A stretch of DNA of 64,000 nt from Agromyces aurantiacus (GTDB lineage: Bacteria > Actinomycetota > Actinomycetes > Actinomycetales > Microbacteriaceae): contig NZ_JAFBBW010000001.1 in the NCBI RefSeq assembly GCF_016907355.1, positions 1,178,001 to 1,242,000 of the forward strand, read 5' to 3'. The notes beneath the pieces are model-generated. The model saw only the letters and a list, made by a program, of their open reading frames with translations. It was not told where the DNA came from and ran no database searches. The position numbers and the translations under genes are program-made. Numbering within the stretch: the first letter of the stretch is position 1; each line of letters begins with the position of its first letter. Of the stretch, positions 35,634-44,109 are shown piece by piece.

Positions 35634-36565
35634 CGTTGCCGGAGACGCACGCGGCACCCGATTCCGGGCAGAGAGAACCAGCGGCCGTGGATTCTCGACT
35701 GTGGCTGCGTGATCTCGCGGCTCTTCTCGCATTGCCTGCACTGTGGGTGGACCACGATCCGGCCGAGATCGCCGATGGCCTGCTGAGCGTGCTGTTGGGA
35801 ATGCTCCGGGCCGATTCTGGATACGCACGCTTCGACGACTCGCCAGACCAGCACCCATTGGAGGCGTGGCGTCCGTCGGGGTCGGAACCTCCCGAGGAAC
35901 TGCGGACGGCGCTGAACACGCAACGGACGGGAGCGTCCGGCATGACGACGACTGAACGTCCAGCGTCCGGGCTCGGCGTCATCAGGGTGGCGAGATTGCA
36001 GCTCACGTTGCCGTGGGGTGACGGAACGGTGTTGGTGAGCACCGGACGGGCCGACTTCCCGACGCCGATCGAGACGCATCAGCTGCGCGTCGCGGTCAGT
36101 CAGGCGGCCATCGCCATTCACACCGCGCGGCGTCTTGCACGCGAGCATGCGGCGCGTTCCAAGGCGGAACGCGCCCTGCTGCGCCAGACCGAGCTGCTTC
36201 GAGCGCTGTCAGACGACGTCAGGCCCTCACTCGCGTCGGCCGCCCAGCTGATCCACGATGCCGCACGGGTGATCGAGGAGGCCGACACGCGCAGTGCCCG
36301 GGATCCGCTTGCCGTCGATCTCCCCGCGGGAGACCCGGACCCGATTCGTGGAGCGGCACCGGCGGAGCCACGGCTTCCGTTGACCCGGCGAGAGGCAGAA
36401 GTGCTCGGTCTGCTGGCACAGGGTCTCAGCAACAAGGAGATCGCCGGCGTCATGTGGCTCAGCGATCGCACGGTCGAACGCCACATCACGAGCCTGTATC
36501 GCAAGATCGGGGTTGCGCGGCGCAGTGAAGCGACCGCGTTCGCGCTGCAGCACGGTATCGGCTGA
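35630..36565 (+). CDS. LuxR family regulator with GAF-like N-terminus
   Basis: The 311-residue protein ends in a LuxR/NarL helix-turn-helix (about residues 246-305: LTRREAEVLGLLAQGLSNKE, then DRTVERHITSLYRKIGV). The N-terminal 160 residues have a GAF-like alternation of strands and helices, with a possible coiled linker at about 160-200 (LAREHAARSKAERALLRQTE). It starts with GTG overlapping the MEDS gene stop. The pair may control the rightward genes that follow (epoxide hydrolase, thioredoxin-like, antiporter). Confidence 0.82.
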   Translation: MTLPETHAAPDSGQREPAAVDSRLWLRDLAALLALPALWVDHDPAEIADGLLSVLLGMLRADSGYARFDDSPDQHPLEAWRPSGSEPPEELRTALNTQRTGASGMTTTERPASGLGVIRVARLQLTLPWGDGTVLVSTGRADFPTPIETHQLRVAVSQAAIAIHTARRLAREHAARSKAERALLRQTELLRALSDDVRPSLASAAQLIHDAARVIEEADTRSARDPLAVDLPAGDPDPIRGAAPAEPRLPLTRREAEVLGLLAQGLSNKEIAGVMWLSDRTVERHITSLYRKIGVARRSEATAFALQHGIG

Positions 36566-36739
36566 TCCTCCTCGGCCCTGCGTCTCGGCAGCGTCGAGAT
36601 GGGGGATTCCCCGCACCCCGGGCCGGGATCGGTACCGGGATTGAGGAGTTCACCGGACGACGCACCTCCTTCACGGGGCGGATGGTGAAACCACCGGGCG
36701 CTGTTCGGCGCTCGTGGTCGATCCCCGAAGGAGAGCACG

Positions 36740-37960
36740 ATGACCATCACAGAAGCGCGGACCGGCGCGGACGGGCAACCCGTCTCGCTCGAGATCCGGC
36801 CGTTCACCGTCGACGTTCCGCAGGCGGAGCTCGACGACCTCCGTCGTCGTGTCCGCCAGACGCGCTGGCCGGAGCGGGAAACCGTCGATGACGCGTCCCA
36901 GGGCGTGCAACTCGACGTCGTGAGGAACCTCGCAGCCCGCTGGCTCGACGGGTACGACTGGCGAGCGGTCGAGGCGCGCCTGAACGAGCTTCCCCAGTTC
37001 GTGACCGAGATCGACGGACTCGACATCCACTTCATCCACGTCCGATCGGGGCGGGAGGATGCGCTGCCGATGATCGTCACGCACGGCTGGCCGGGCTCGA
37101 TCATCGAGCAGATGAAGATCGTCGGCCCGCTGACCGACCCGACCGCTCACGGCGCCGACGCCACCGACGCCTTTCATCTGGTGATTCCGTCATTGCCCGG
37201 GCACGGCTTCTCAGGCAAGCCCGATCAGACGGGATGGGATCCGATTCGCGTCGCTCGCGCGTGGATCGAGCTGATGCGCCGTCTCGGCTACGACCGCTAC
37301 GTGGCCCAGGGTGGTGACTGGGGAAACGCGGTGACTGAGCAGATGGCGCTGCTCAGGCCAGCGGGTCTGATCGGCATCCACACGAACATGCCTGCCACCG
37401 TTCCGGATGCCATCCAATCCGCCCTCACGAACGGAGACCCGCCGCCGGCCGACCTCTCGGCGGAGGAGCGGGGCGCATGGGATCAGCTCGCGTTCTTCTA
37501 TTCGCACGGGCTCGGATACGCACAGGAGATGGCCAACCGTCCGCAGACGCTGTACTCCCTCGCGGATTCACCCGTCGGTCTCGCGGCGTGGATGCTCGAT
37601 CACGACGCTCGCAGCTACGACCTGATCGCACGCGTCTTCGCCGGCGCATCCGAGGGCCTGTCCGAGGACGATGTGCTCGACAACGTCAGCCTCTACTGGC
37701 TGACGAACACCGCGGTGTCATCCGCCCGGCTGTACTGGGAGAGCAAGCTCGCCTTCTTCGCACCGAAGGGGGTCACCCTGCCCGTCGCGGTCAGCGTCTT
37801 CCCGGACGAGATCTATGCGGCTCCCCGCAGCTGGGCCACGGAGGCCTACCCGAACCTGATCCACTTCAACCGTCTCGACCGGGGCGGACACTTCGCAGCC
37901 TGGGAACAGCCCGATCTGTTCTCGCGCGAGCTCCGTGCCGCGTTCCGGTCCCTGCGATAG
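36740..37960 (+). CDS. Epoxide hydrolase family protein (alpha/beta hydrolase)
   Basis: The 406-residue protein is a microsomal-type epoxide hydrolase. It has the N-terminal EHN domain (about residues 17-125, with RPFTVDVPQAELDDLRRRV), oxyanion motif HGWPGS (115-120), nucleophile D193 in QGGDWG and the C-terminal histidine in DRGGHFAAWEQP (about 382-393). Two tyrosines of the lid (YSHG and YWLTN regions) would activate the epoxide. It converts epoxides to diols, and the substrate is unknown. GAAGGAG precedes the ATG. Confidence 0.88.
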   Translation: MTITEARTGADGQPVSLEIRPFTVDVPQAELDDLRRRVRQTRWPERETVDDASQGVQLDVVRNLAARWLDGYDWRAVEARLNELPQFVTEIDGLDIHFIHVRSGREDALPMIVTHGWPGSIIEQMKIVGPLTDPTAHGADATDAFHLVIPSLPGHGFSGKPDQTGWDPIRVARAWIELMRRLGYDRYVAQGGDWGNAVTEQMALLRPAGLIGIHTNMPATVPDAIQSALTNGDPPPADLSAEERGAWDQLAFFYSHGLGYAQEMANRPQTLYSLADSPVGLAAWMLDHDARSYDLIARVFAGASEGLSEDDVLDNVSLYWLTNTAVSSARLYWESKLAFFAPKGVTLPVAVSVFPDEIYAAPRSWATEAYPNLIHFNRLDRGGHFAAWEQPDLFSRELRAAFRSLR

Positions 37961-38153
37961 CCGGGAAGCAGCACCCCCGTGGACGCCCACTCACCGTCGA
38001 TTCCGCCGTCAGACGCTGAGCTGGGCCCGATTCACCCGGTCGACGTCGGCGAACTCGCCATCGGGTTCGCCGACGCCCGCCCGGGCGGCCCAGCGGTCGC
38101 GTTCCGGCACCGCCGGCCTCCCGACCGAGCACAGCGCATCAAGGAGACCCGTC

Positions 38154-39224
38154 ATGTCTGAACTCACTGAGGAACTCGCCACCGGCGCGCAGGAGACCCC
38201 GTTCCGGCCGGCGCGGCTCCGGTCGCTCGCGCACCACCGCGCCGAGGAGAACGTCCTCCCGATCGAGGGGCGACTCGGCTCCTTCGACCGAGCCCGCGGC
38301 TGGCTGAACACCGAACCGTTGAATCGCGAAGCGCTCCGCGGTCGGGTCGTGCTCGTCGACTTCTGGACCTACACATGCGTCAACTGGCTCCGAACCCTGC
38401 CCTACCTGCGCGCCTGGCACGCGAAGTACGCCGACGCCGGGCTCACGATCGTGGGTGTGCACACCCCCGAGTTCCCATTCGAACGCGAGCTCCCGAACGT
38501 CACCGATCGCACCCGCGCGCTCGGTATCGACTACCCGGTCGCGATCGACGACCACTACGGGGTGTGGGAGGACTTCGCGAACCACTACTGGCCGGCGGTC
38601 TACCTCGCCGACGCCGACGGGCGGCTGCGGTTCCACCACTTCGGTGAAGGCGACTACGCGATGACCGAAATGGCCATCCAACACCTGCTCCTCGAAGCGG
38701 GCGCCACCGGCCTCGACCTCGATCTCGTCACCGTGGAACCGGAGGGCCTCGAGGTCGCCGCCGCATGGACGTCACTGGGATCGCCGGAGACCTACCTCGG
38801 CTCTGTGCGGAGCAGCGGATTCGTGTCCGACGACGTCGCAGCCTACGACCGAGCGCATCACTACCACACGCCCGAACGGCTCGTCCGGAACACCTGGGCG
38901 CTCTCCGGTGACTGGACCGTCACCCGGGACGCCGCAGTCCTCAACGCTCCCGACGGTGCGATCTCCTTCGCGTTCCACGCCCGCGACGTCAACCTCATCA
39001 TCGGGCCCACGACGCCCGGCCAGTCGGTCCGCTTCCGAGTCACGCTCGATGGTCGGCCCGTCGGAGAGGCGCACGGAACCGATGTGGACGCCGACGGTCG
39101 CGGCACCGTTGCCCGGCAGGACACCCTGCAACTGATTCGTCAGCCGGGTCGGATCGAGGACCACACCGTCCGAGTCGAGTTCGTCTCCGGCGGCCTCGCG
39201 GCGTTCTGCTTCACGTTCGGCTGA
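38154..39224 (+). CDS. Thioredoxin-like (DipZ C-terminal type) protein with single active-site Cys
   Basis: The 356-residue protein combines a thioredoxin/redoxin fold (about residues 55-190) with a C-terminal DipZ-like carbohydrate-binding-type domain (about 215-356, with THVTR-like ... NTWALSGDWTVTRDAA). The active site reads WTYTCVNWLR (71-80): the first cysteine, C75, is kept but the second position is W78, so it cannot form the usual CxxC disulfide. No signal peptide is seen, so a cytoplasmic location is likely. GGAGACCCGTC leads to the ATG at 38154. The related subfamily with one cysteine is not rare, but its chemistry is unclear. Confidence 0.8.
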   Translation: MSELTEELATGAQETPFRPARLRSLAHHRAEENVLPIEGRLGSFDRARGWLNTEPLNREALRGRVVLVDFWTYTCVNWLRTLPYLRAWHAKYADAGLTIVGVHTPEFPFERELPNVTDRTRALGIDYPVAIDDHYGVWEDFANHYWPAVYLADADGRLRFHHFGEGDYAMTEMAIQHLLLEAGATGLDLDLVTVEPEGLEVAAAWTSLGSPETYLGSVRSSGFVSDDVAAYDRAHHYHTPERLVRNTWALSGDWTVTRDAAVLNAPDGAISFAFHARDVNLIIGPTTPGQSVRFRVTLDGRPVGEAHGTDVDADGRGTVARQDTLQLIRQPGRIEDHTVRVEFVSGGLAAFCFTFG

Positions 39225-39243
39225 GCGAGGGGCGGCCGACAGC

Positions 39244-40974
39244 ATGACTCCTGTGACCGCGGTCGCATGGACAGTGGCGTTCGTGCTCGTCACCGTCACC
39301 GTGACCGGCTTCTCACGGCGTCTCGGATGGTCCGCACCCGTCCTCCTCGTCGTCATCGGCGGGCTCGCTTCGTATCTGCCCGGCGTCCCCCGGGTGGCAC
39401 TCGAGCCGGAACTGGTCCTCTCCGGCGTCCTCCCACCGCTGTTGTTCGCGGAAGCCGTCCGCACCTCGTTGATCGACATCCGCAACCGTCGAGACAGCAT
39501 CGTCGTCCTCTCGGTCGGCACCGTGCTCTTCACCGTCATCGTCGTCGGCTTCGCAACCTCCGCACTGTTGCCCGCAGTGGGGTTGGCGGCGGCGTTCGCC
39601 TTCGCGGCTGTGGTCGCGCCGAACGACACCATCGCGGTCTCCGCGATCGCCAGCCGCATCGGCCTGCCCCGTCGGGTGGTCACGGTCCTCGAAGGCGAAA
39701 GCCTCCTCAACGACGCAACTGCCCTCGCGGCCCTGCATGCCGCGATCCTCGCCCTCTCGGCGACGGTCACACCCGTGTCCATCGCCGGTGAGTTCGCGCT
39801 GGCCGTCGTGGCAGGAGTCGCCGTGGGCCTTGCCATCGGCGGGGCGATGTCGAAGGTGCGATCCCAGCTGCAGTCCGTCGTGCTCGACACGAGCCTCGCG
39901 CTCGTCACCCCCTACGTCGCGTTCATCGCTGCGCAATCGGTCCTCGGATCAGGAGTCCTGGCCGTCGTCGTCGCCGGGCTGTACCTCGGCTACCGGTCGC
40001 CAGGTGTCCAATCCGCGGCCGCGCGCATCGCCGAATCCGTCAACTGGCGCACCATCCAGTTCCTCCTCGAGAACGCCGTCTTCCTTTTCATCGGACTCAA
40101 CCTGTCGACCATCGTCGCCGGCGCGATTCGCACCGGCCCGGGCCTGTGGCCGACGATCGGGATCAGCGCCGCGATCGTGGCAGCACTCGTCGCCGCTCGC
40201 TTCGTGTTCGTCCTCTCGACCGCACTGGTGTTCCGCGCCGGCCCGCGACGTCTTCGTGAGCAGAACGTGCAGTGGCGCAATGCGGTCGCCGTCGCCGCGG
40301 CGAACGTCCGCGGCGTGGTCACCCTCGCCGCGGTGTTCCTTCTCCCTCCAGACACGCCCTACCGGGACTTCCTGCAGTTCCTCGCCTTCGTCGTCGTGGT
40401 CGCCACCCTCCTCGGCGGGCTGGCCCTGCCCACTCTCGTTCGCCGGCTCCGCCTCCCGCCGCCGAACCGCGAGCAGGAACGAATGGAATGGCAGGGGCTG
40501 ATGGTTGAAGCCCAGGCGGCCGGCCTCGCCGAGCTCAACGCGTCGGTGACCGACGCAGACGAGGAACGCGTCGTCTCGCAACTCCGCGCCGGCTCCACCC
40601 TGATCGCCGAATCGATCGAACGTCGCGCCATGGACCTCGAGTCGGAATCTCTGCTTGCCGCCTACTCGCGCCTGCGGGGCGCGATGATCCGAGCCGAACG
40701 CGACGCCGTCCTCACCGCACGCAACCAGGGTCGCTTCCCGGAACGAGCCGTCAAATCCGTACTTCGCGCCATCGACGCCGAAGAACTGGCCCTCCGTGCC
40801 AACGCGATGGGCCAAGACCCGCCGCATGCGGCCGAACCCGATCCACCCCACCATCAGACACCGCCGGACGACCTCGGCGCAGCGCCGATGAGCGGGCGTC
40901 GGCGACCGACTCACCGCTTCTCCCACACGCATTCGATCGTCGCCGCACCGCACCGGAACAGGAGCGCCTCATGA
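39244..40974 (+). CDS. Na+/H+ antiporter, CPA1 (NhaP-like) family
   Basis: The 576-residue protein has about 12 hydrophobic segments to residue 415 and then a charged cytoplasmic tail. The ion-binding region reads VAPNDTIAVSAIA (124-136, with N127-D128), and the conserved LEGESLLNDATAL lies at 149-161. Both are typical of CPA1 exchangers, although the first site has N-D in place of the more common D-P. It would exchange Na+ or K+ for protons. It starts 17 bases after the thioredoxin-like gene and overlaps the following small gene, so the three look co-transcribed. Confidence 0.88.
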   Translation: MTPVTAVAWTVAFVLVTVTVTGFSRRLGWSAPVLLVVIGGLASYLPGVPRVALEPELVLSGVLPPLLFAEAVRTSLIDIRNRRDSIVVLSVGTVLFTVIVVGFATSALLPAVGLAAAFAFAAVVAPNDTIAVSAIASRIGLPRRVVTVLEGESLLNDATALAALHAAILALSATVTPVSIAGEFALAVVAGVAVGLAIGGAMSKVRSQLQSVVLDTSLALVTPYVAFIAAQSVLGSGVLAVVVAGLYLGYRSPGVQSAAARIAESVNWRTIQFLLENAVFLFIGLNLSTIVAGAIRTGPGLWPTIGISAAIVAALVAARFVFVLSTALVFRAGPRRLREQNVQWRNAVAVAAANVRGVVTLAAVFLLPPDTPYRDFLQFLAFVVVVATLLGGLALPTLVRRLRLPPPNREQERMEWQGLMVEAQAAGLAELNASVTDADEERVVSQLRAGSTLIAESIERRAMDLESESLLAAYSRLRGAMIRAERDAVLTARNQGRFPERAVKSVLRAIDAEELALRANAMGQDPPHAAEPDPPHHQTPPDDLGAAPMSGRRRPTHRFSHTHSIVAAPHRNRSAS

Positions 40975-41333
40975 ACCACGAAGCCGACCGCCTGCCGGAA
41001 CGGAACCAGCGACGAGCATTCGGATCGCGGCGAGATCTCCGCGCCGTCAAGAGCTACGAGCGCGCGTTCTCGTCACGCACCGCATCCGCCCGCATCTCCG
41101 CATGCGAGATCAACCGGTTCGAGCGGCTCACCACAGCTCAGATGGACCTGATGTGGGCGCGGCACATGGCAGCACCCCGACCCGTGAACGCCGATCCGAC
41201 GCGCCCACCAGGCGATGCCCCCGACCGGGCGTGGATGTTCTACACGCCACTCGACATCAGCGCGATCAACGCGGCCGGATTCCACGGACTGGATCCGTAC
41301 TGCTGGTGGAGAAGCGCGTTCGGCGGCGCGTGA
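40971..41333 (+). CDS. Hypothetical protein downstream of antiporter
   Basis: The 120-residue protein is not recognised. It is Arg-rich in its first half (RNQRRAFGSRRDLRAVKSYERAFSSR in part), has no signal peptide or membrane helix, and its C-terminus contains WMFYTPLDISAINAAGF and a double tryptophan. Its ATG overlaps the antiporter stop codon (ATGA), so it is translated with the antiporter. A regulatory or accessory role is possible but not supported by any motif. Confidence 0.5.
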   Translation: MNHEADRLPERNQRRAFGSRRDLRAVKSYERAFSSRTASARISACEINRFERLTTAQMDLMWARHMAAPRPVNADPTRPPGDAPDRAWMFYTPLDISAINAAGFHGLDPYCWWRSAFGGA

Positions 41334-41350
41334 CCCAGGATCCCGCAGCG

Positions 41351-41716
41351 TCAGTGCGAACCCGGCCGGTTCCAGCCCGTGAGCTTGTCCGGCGCCGTCG
41401 ACAGCCAGAGCGCGGTGATCCCGCCGCGCCATCCGGTCTCGATGCCGAGCACCGCGACCACCTCGCCGTCGCGGCGAGTGGCGGCGATGCCGGGGCGGCC
41501 GTTGACGTGCACCGCGCGCAGCGAGGCATCCGGCAGCATCGCGAGCCGATTCACGAGCACGCGCGCCACGACCGCGCGGCCCCGCCGCTCACCGCCCGTC
41601 GCATCGCCGGAATCCACGAGCATCCGGATGTCCGGATCCAGCACGCTCGCGAGGGCCAGGTCGTCGTGCGAGTCGAGGGCGAGGAGCAGGCGGGCGGCGA
41701 CGTCCTCACGCCGCAC
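41351..41716 (-). CDS. SnoaL-like protein encoded beside ECF41 sigma factor
   Basis: The 121-residue protein has an NTF2/SnoaL pattern: LLLALDSHDDLALASVLDPDI, then VHVNGRPGIAATRRDGEVVAVLGIE and STAPDKL near residues 106-112. This last motif resembles the NPDKL motif of the ECF41 C-terminal domain. It overlaps the tail of the ECF41 gene by 11 bases on the same strand. It looks like a detached copy of the sigma factor's C-terminal domain and may act with it. Confidence 0.68.
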   Translation of the reverse strand: MRREDVAARLLLALDSHDDLALASVLDPDIRMLVDSGDATGGERRGRAVVARVLVNRLAMLPDASLRAVHVNGRPGIAATRRDGEVVAVLGIETGWRGGITALWLSTAPDKLTGWNRPGSH

Positions 41717-42584
41717 GATGCGTCACGGCGCCGAGCTTGTCCGGATTCATCATCCACAGCACCTGGTCGATGGCGGGTCCGGACGTGACGACGCTGACCA
41801 CCGCGAACGCCGCGCCCTCCTTGCTGAGGACGACCGAAGGCTGGCCGTTCACGTCGGCCTCCGCGATCTCGATGCCCTCCCAGAAGTGGGTGTGGAAGGC
41901 GCGCACGAACTTCGCGACGCGCTCGCGGCCGACGACCGGGAACTTCGAGGCGCGCACGACGCCGCCGCCGTCGGAGTAGGAGACGACGTCCTCGGTGAAC
42001 AGCCGCTCGAGCTCGTCGAGGTCGCCGGTCTTCGCCGCGGCCAGGAACGCGGTGAGCAGCCGCTGCTGCTCCTGCCGGGTCACCTCGCGGCGCCGCTCGC
42101 CGGCGAGGCGCTTGCGCGCCCGGCTCACGAGCTGGCGGGCGGCGACCTCCGAGACCTGCACGATCTCGCAGATCTGCGGGTACCCGTAGGCGAACGCCTC
42201 GCGCAGCACGTACGCGGCGCGTTCGGTCGGGGTGAGCCGCTCGAGCATCACGAGCACGGCGAAGCCGAGCGCCTCGGCGCGCTCCGCCCCGAGCGTCGGG
42301 TCGGTGCTCGTGTCGACGGGTTCGGGCAGCCACGGCCCGATGTAGGTCTCGCGCCGCGCGCGCGCCGACTGCAGCGCGTTGATCGAGAGCCGCGTCGTGA
42401 CCGTGGCGAGGAACGCCGGCGGGTCGAGCACCGCGGCGCGGTCGGTGCCCTGCCAGCGGAGCCAGGCGTCCTGCACGACGTCCTCGGCCTCGGAGGCGCT
42501 GCCCAGCATCCGGTAGGCGATCCCGAAGAGCCTCGGGCGCACGCTCCGGAACACGTCGAGCGCCGCGTCGAGGGTGCCATCCAT
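41706..42584 (-). CDS. ECF41 family RNA polymerase sigma factor with SnoaL-like C-terminus
   Basis: The 292-residue protein has sigma region 2 (about residues 5-75), WLPEP (85-89), region 4 (about 112-165), DGGGVV (205-210) and NPDKL (280-284), which are the ECF41 hallmarks. It differs enough from the copy at 9834 to be a separate system. The upstream region has ECF41-like elements in both directions (42781-42839). The GNAT gene at 42879 is divergent and a likely target. The ATG at 42584 is used because the frame upstream is not conserved-looking. Confidence 0.87.
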   Translation of the reverse strand: MDGTLDAALDVFRSVRPRLFGIAYRMLGSASEAEDVVQDAWLRWQGTDRAAVLDPPAFLATVTTRLSINALQSARARRETYIGPWLPEPVDTSTDPTLGAERAEALGFAVLVMLERLTPTERAAYVLREAFAYGYPQICEIVQVSEVAARQLVSRARKRLAGERRREVTRQEQQRLLTAFLAAAKTGDLDELERLFTEDVVSYSDGGGVVRASKFPVVGRERVAKFVRAFHTHFWEGIEIAEADVNGQPSVVLSKEGAAFAVVSVVTSGPAIDQVLWMMNPDKLGAVTHRAA

Positions 42585-42780
42585 GTCGTTTCCCGTCGGT
42601 CGGCGAACAGGGCCGCGTCCGGCCCCTGCAGCTGAGACCACGCGGGCGTCGCGGATGTGACCGCGCAGCGTGGATTCGCCCGGACGCTCGGACCCTACTC
42701 CGGATGCCGCGCGCGTGCGAGACCGCTCGCGTGCGGGGTCATGGCTCGCTCCCTCTCCTGTCAGTGCTGACACGCGCTCC

Positions 42781-42839
42781 GACCGGGCCACCGGGTCGGA
42801 TGTGACGCCAGCCGTCACGATCGGGGCTCGTGCCCGGTC
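42781..42839. promoter_or_regulatory. Symmetrical divergent ECF41-type promoters
   Basis: On the minus strand CGTCACA (42807-42801), 16 bases, then GGTC (42784-42781). On the plus strand CGTCACG (42813-42819), 16 bases, then GGTC (42836-42839). The two -35-like elements stand five bases apart as an inverted repeat. Each differs from the ECF41 pattern TGTCACA-N16-CGTC by one to three bases, but the equal 16-base spacing on both sides is notable. The plus promoter is 39 bases from the GNAT gene. The minus one would give the ECF41 gene a leader of about 190 bases. Confidence 0.45.
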
Positions 42840-42878
42840 GAAGCTGGTGACCGCATCGGGATGGAAGGGGAGTCGGAG

Positions 42879-43241
42879 ATGGGCATCGGAGACGCACGCG
42901 CCCGCGAGGCATCCAGGAAGGAGGAGTTCGAGGACCTGCCGTCGGCGGACGCGGAGCAGGAGATCGCGGTGCGCCACGACGGGGACCGGATGGTCTACTC
43001 CGCGTGGCTCGGCGACCTCGAGGTGGCCGAGCTGCGCTACACCGAGACGGGCGGACGCGTGGTCGTGCGGAGGACGACGGTCGTGCCCGAGTTCCGCGGA
43101 CGGGGCATCGCGACCGACCTGATCGCCGACGCGCTGGACGACCTTCGACGCCGCGTCGGCCGCGTCTCGGTGGAGTGCCCGCTGGTCGCGGCGTTCATGA
43201 CCGCGAACCCGCAGTACGCCGACCTGCTCGATCCCGAGTGA
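42879..43241 (+). CDS. GNAT family acetyltransferase, YjdJ-type
   Basis: The 120-residue protein belongs to the short GNAT_YjdJ group: LGDLEVAELRYTETGGRVVV, then VVPEFRGRGIATDLIADALDD (acetyl-CoA loop R-G-x-G-I/A), and the closing CPLVAAFMTANPQYADLL. These small proteins acetylate unknown targets. The N-terminus is an acidic extension (EEFEDLPSADAEQE). The ATG at 42879 has GGGGAG upstream and is preferred over one at 42861. It is divergent from the ECF41 sigma gene and close to an ECF41-like promoter. Confidence 0.8.
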   Translation: MGIGDARAREASRKEEFEDLPSADAEQEIAVRHDGDRMVYSAWLGDLEVAELRYTETGGRVVVRRTTVVPEFRGRGIATDLIADALDDLRRRVGRVSVECPLVAAFMTANPQYADLLDPE

Positions 43242-43257
43242 GCCGCCCGGACGGCGG

Positions 43258-43614
43258 TCAGGTCCCGGTGCCGCCCCGCTGCGCGACGATCGCGCGCGCC
43301 ATCCGGGAGACCAGGTCGATGGGCAGCGGATCCGCGTGCCGGAACGTCACCGAATCCTTCCCCGACCGGTACGGCGCGACCTCGGATTCGAGCGGCTCCG
43401 GCAGCGGCGGCACGGGGTAGACGCCGATGTGCTGCTTCCAGCCCGCGAAGTGGAGCGCGTAGCGGCCGCCGAGCATGACCGCGGCGATGCCGTACCGCAT
43501 CTTCTCCTCGGGGTCGGGCACCTCCGCCCGGATCGCCGAGCGCACCTGTTCGAGTCGTGACGCGACGTCGTCGGGGAATGCGGCGATGTACTCGTCGACC
43601 GTCTGCGCTGCCAT
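43258..43614 (-). CDS. DUF1801 family protein
   Basis: The 118-residue protein matches the DUF1801/YdhG-like fold: TVDEYIAAFPDDVASRLEQVRSAI at the N-terminus, EEKMRYGIAAVMLGGRYALHF in the middle (where E-K-M/I-x-Y-G-I/M-P is usual) and KDSVTFRHADPLPIDLV near the end. The family is related to frataxin-like and iron-binding folds, but the function is unknown. It converges on the GNAT gene and is divergent from the metallopeptidase at 43680. Confidence 0.8.
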   Translation of the reverse strand: MAAQTVDEYIAAFPDDVASRLEQVRSAIRAEVPDPEEKMRYGIAAVMLGGRYALHFAGWKQHIGVYPVPPLPEPLESEVAPYRSGKDSVTFRHADPLPIDLVSRMARAIVAQRGGTGT

Positions 43615-43679
43615 GGTCCGAATGGTGCCATCGCCGCTCGGCCTGCGCCAGAGGGCGAGTCGCCGCGCACAATGGGGAG

Positions 43680-44030
43680 ATGGTCGCGATCTCGGATGAC
43701 GACTTCGACCGGATGGTCGGAGAGGTGTTCGACGCGCTCCCCGACGAGATGGTCCGCGGGCTCGAGAACGTCGCGATCGTCGTCGAGGACCAGCCGCCGG
43801 GGGAGCGGCCACGGCTCTACGGGCAGTACCGCGGCCATCCGCTCACCAGGCGCGGCGTCTACGGCTTCGGCGAACTTCCCGACCGCATCACGCTCTACCG
43901 GAACACCATGGCGGAGCACAGCGCCGACCTCGCCGAGTTGCGGGCGCGCATGCGCATCACGCTCGTGCACGAGATCGGGCACTATTTCGGGCTCGACGAC
44001 GCCCGGCTGCGCGAGCTCGGCTGGGCGTAG
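43680..44030 (+). CDS. Minimal zincin-like metallopeptidase family protein
   Basis: The 116-residue protein contains the zinc motif HEIGHYFG (H97, E98, H101) in a short polypeptide of the Zincin_1/MTH-type family. RRGVYGFGELPDRITLYRN is the preceding conserved strand region. Such small actinobacterial proteins bind zinc and may be peptidases, although activity is largely undocumented. The ATG at 43680 follows GGGGAG closely. Confidence 0.85.
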   Translation: MVAISDDDFDRMVGEVFDALPDEMVRGLENVAIVVEDQPPGERPRLYGQYRGHPLTRRGVYGFGELPDRITLYRNTMAEHSADLAELRARMRITLVHEIGHYFGLDDARLRELGWA

Positions 44031-44109
44031 GGCGCACTCGTCCTCGGACGTTCCGTCGGTCCGTGCGCACCCCGTTGCGTTTCCCGCGCGGATCGCGAAG
44101 GCTGTGCCG

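Noticed and set aside
37979..38161. Small rightward frame of 60 codons before the thioredoxin-like gene
   Set aside because: It has a GTG start with no ribosome site, no recognisable motif, and overlaps the next start by eight bases. It may be a remnant, but nothing supports a working gene.
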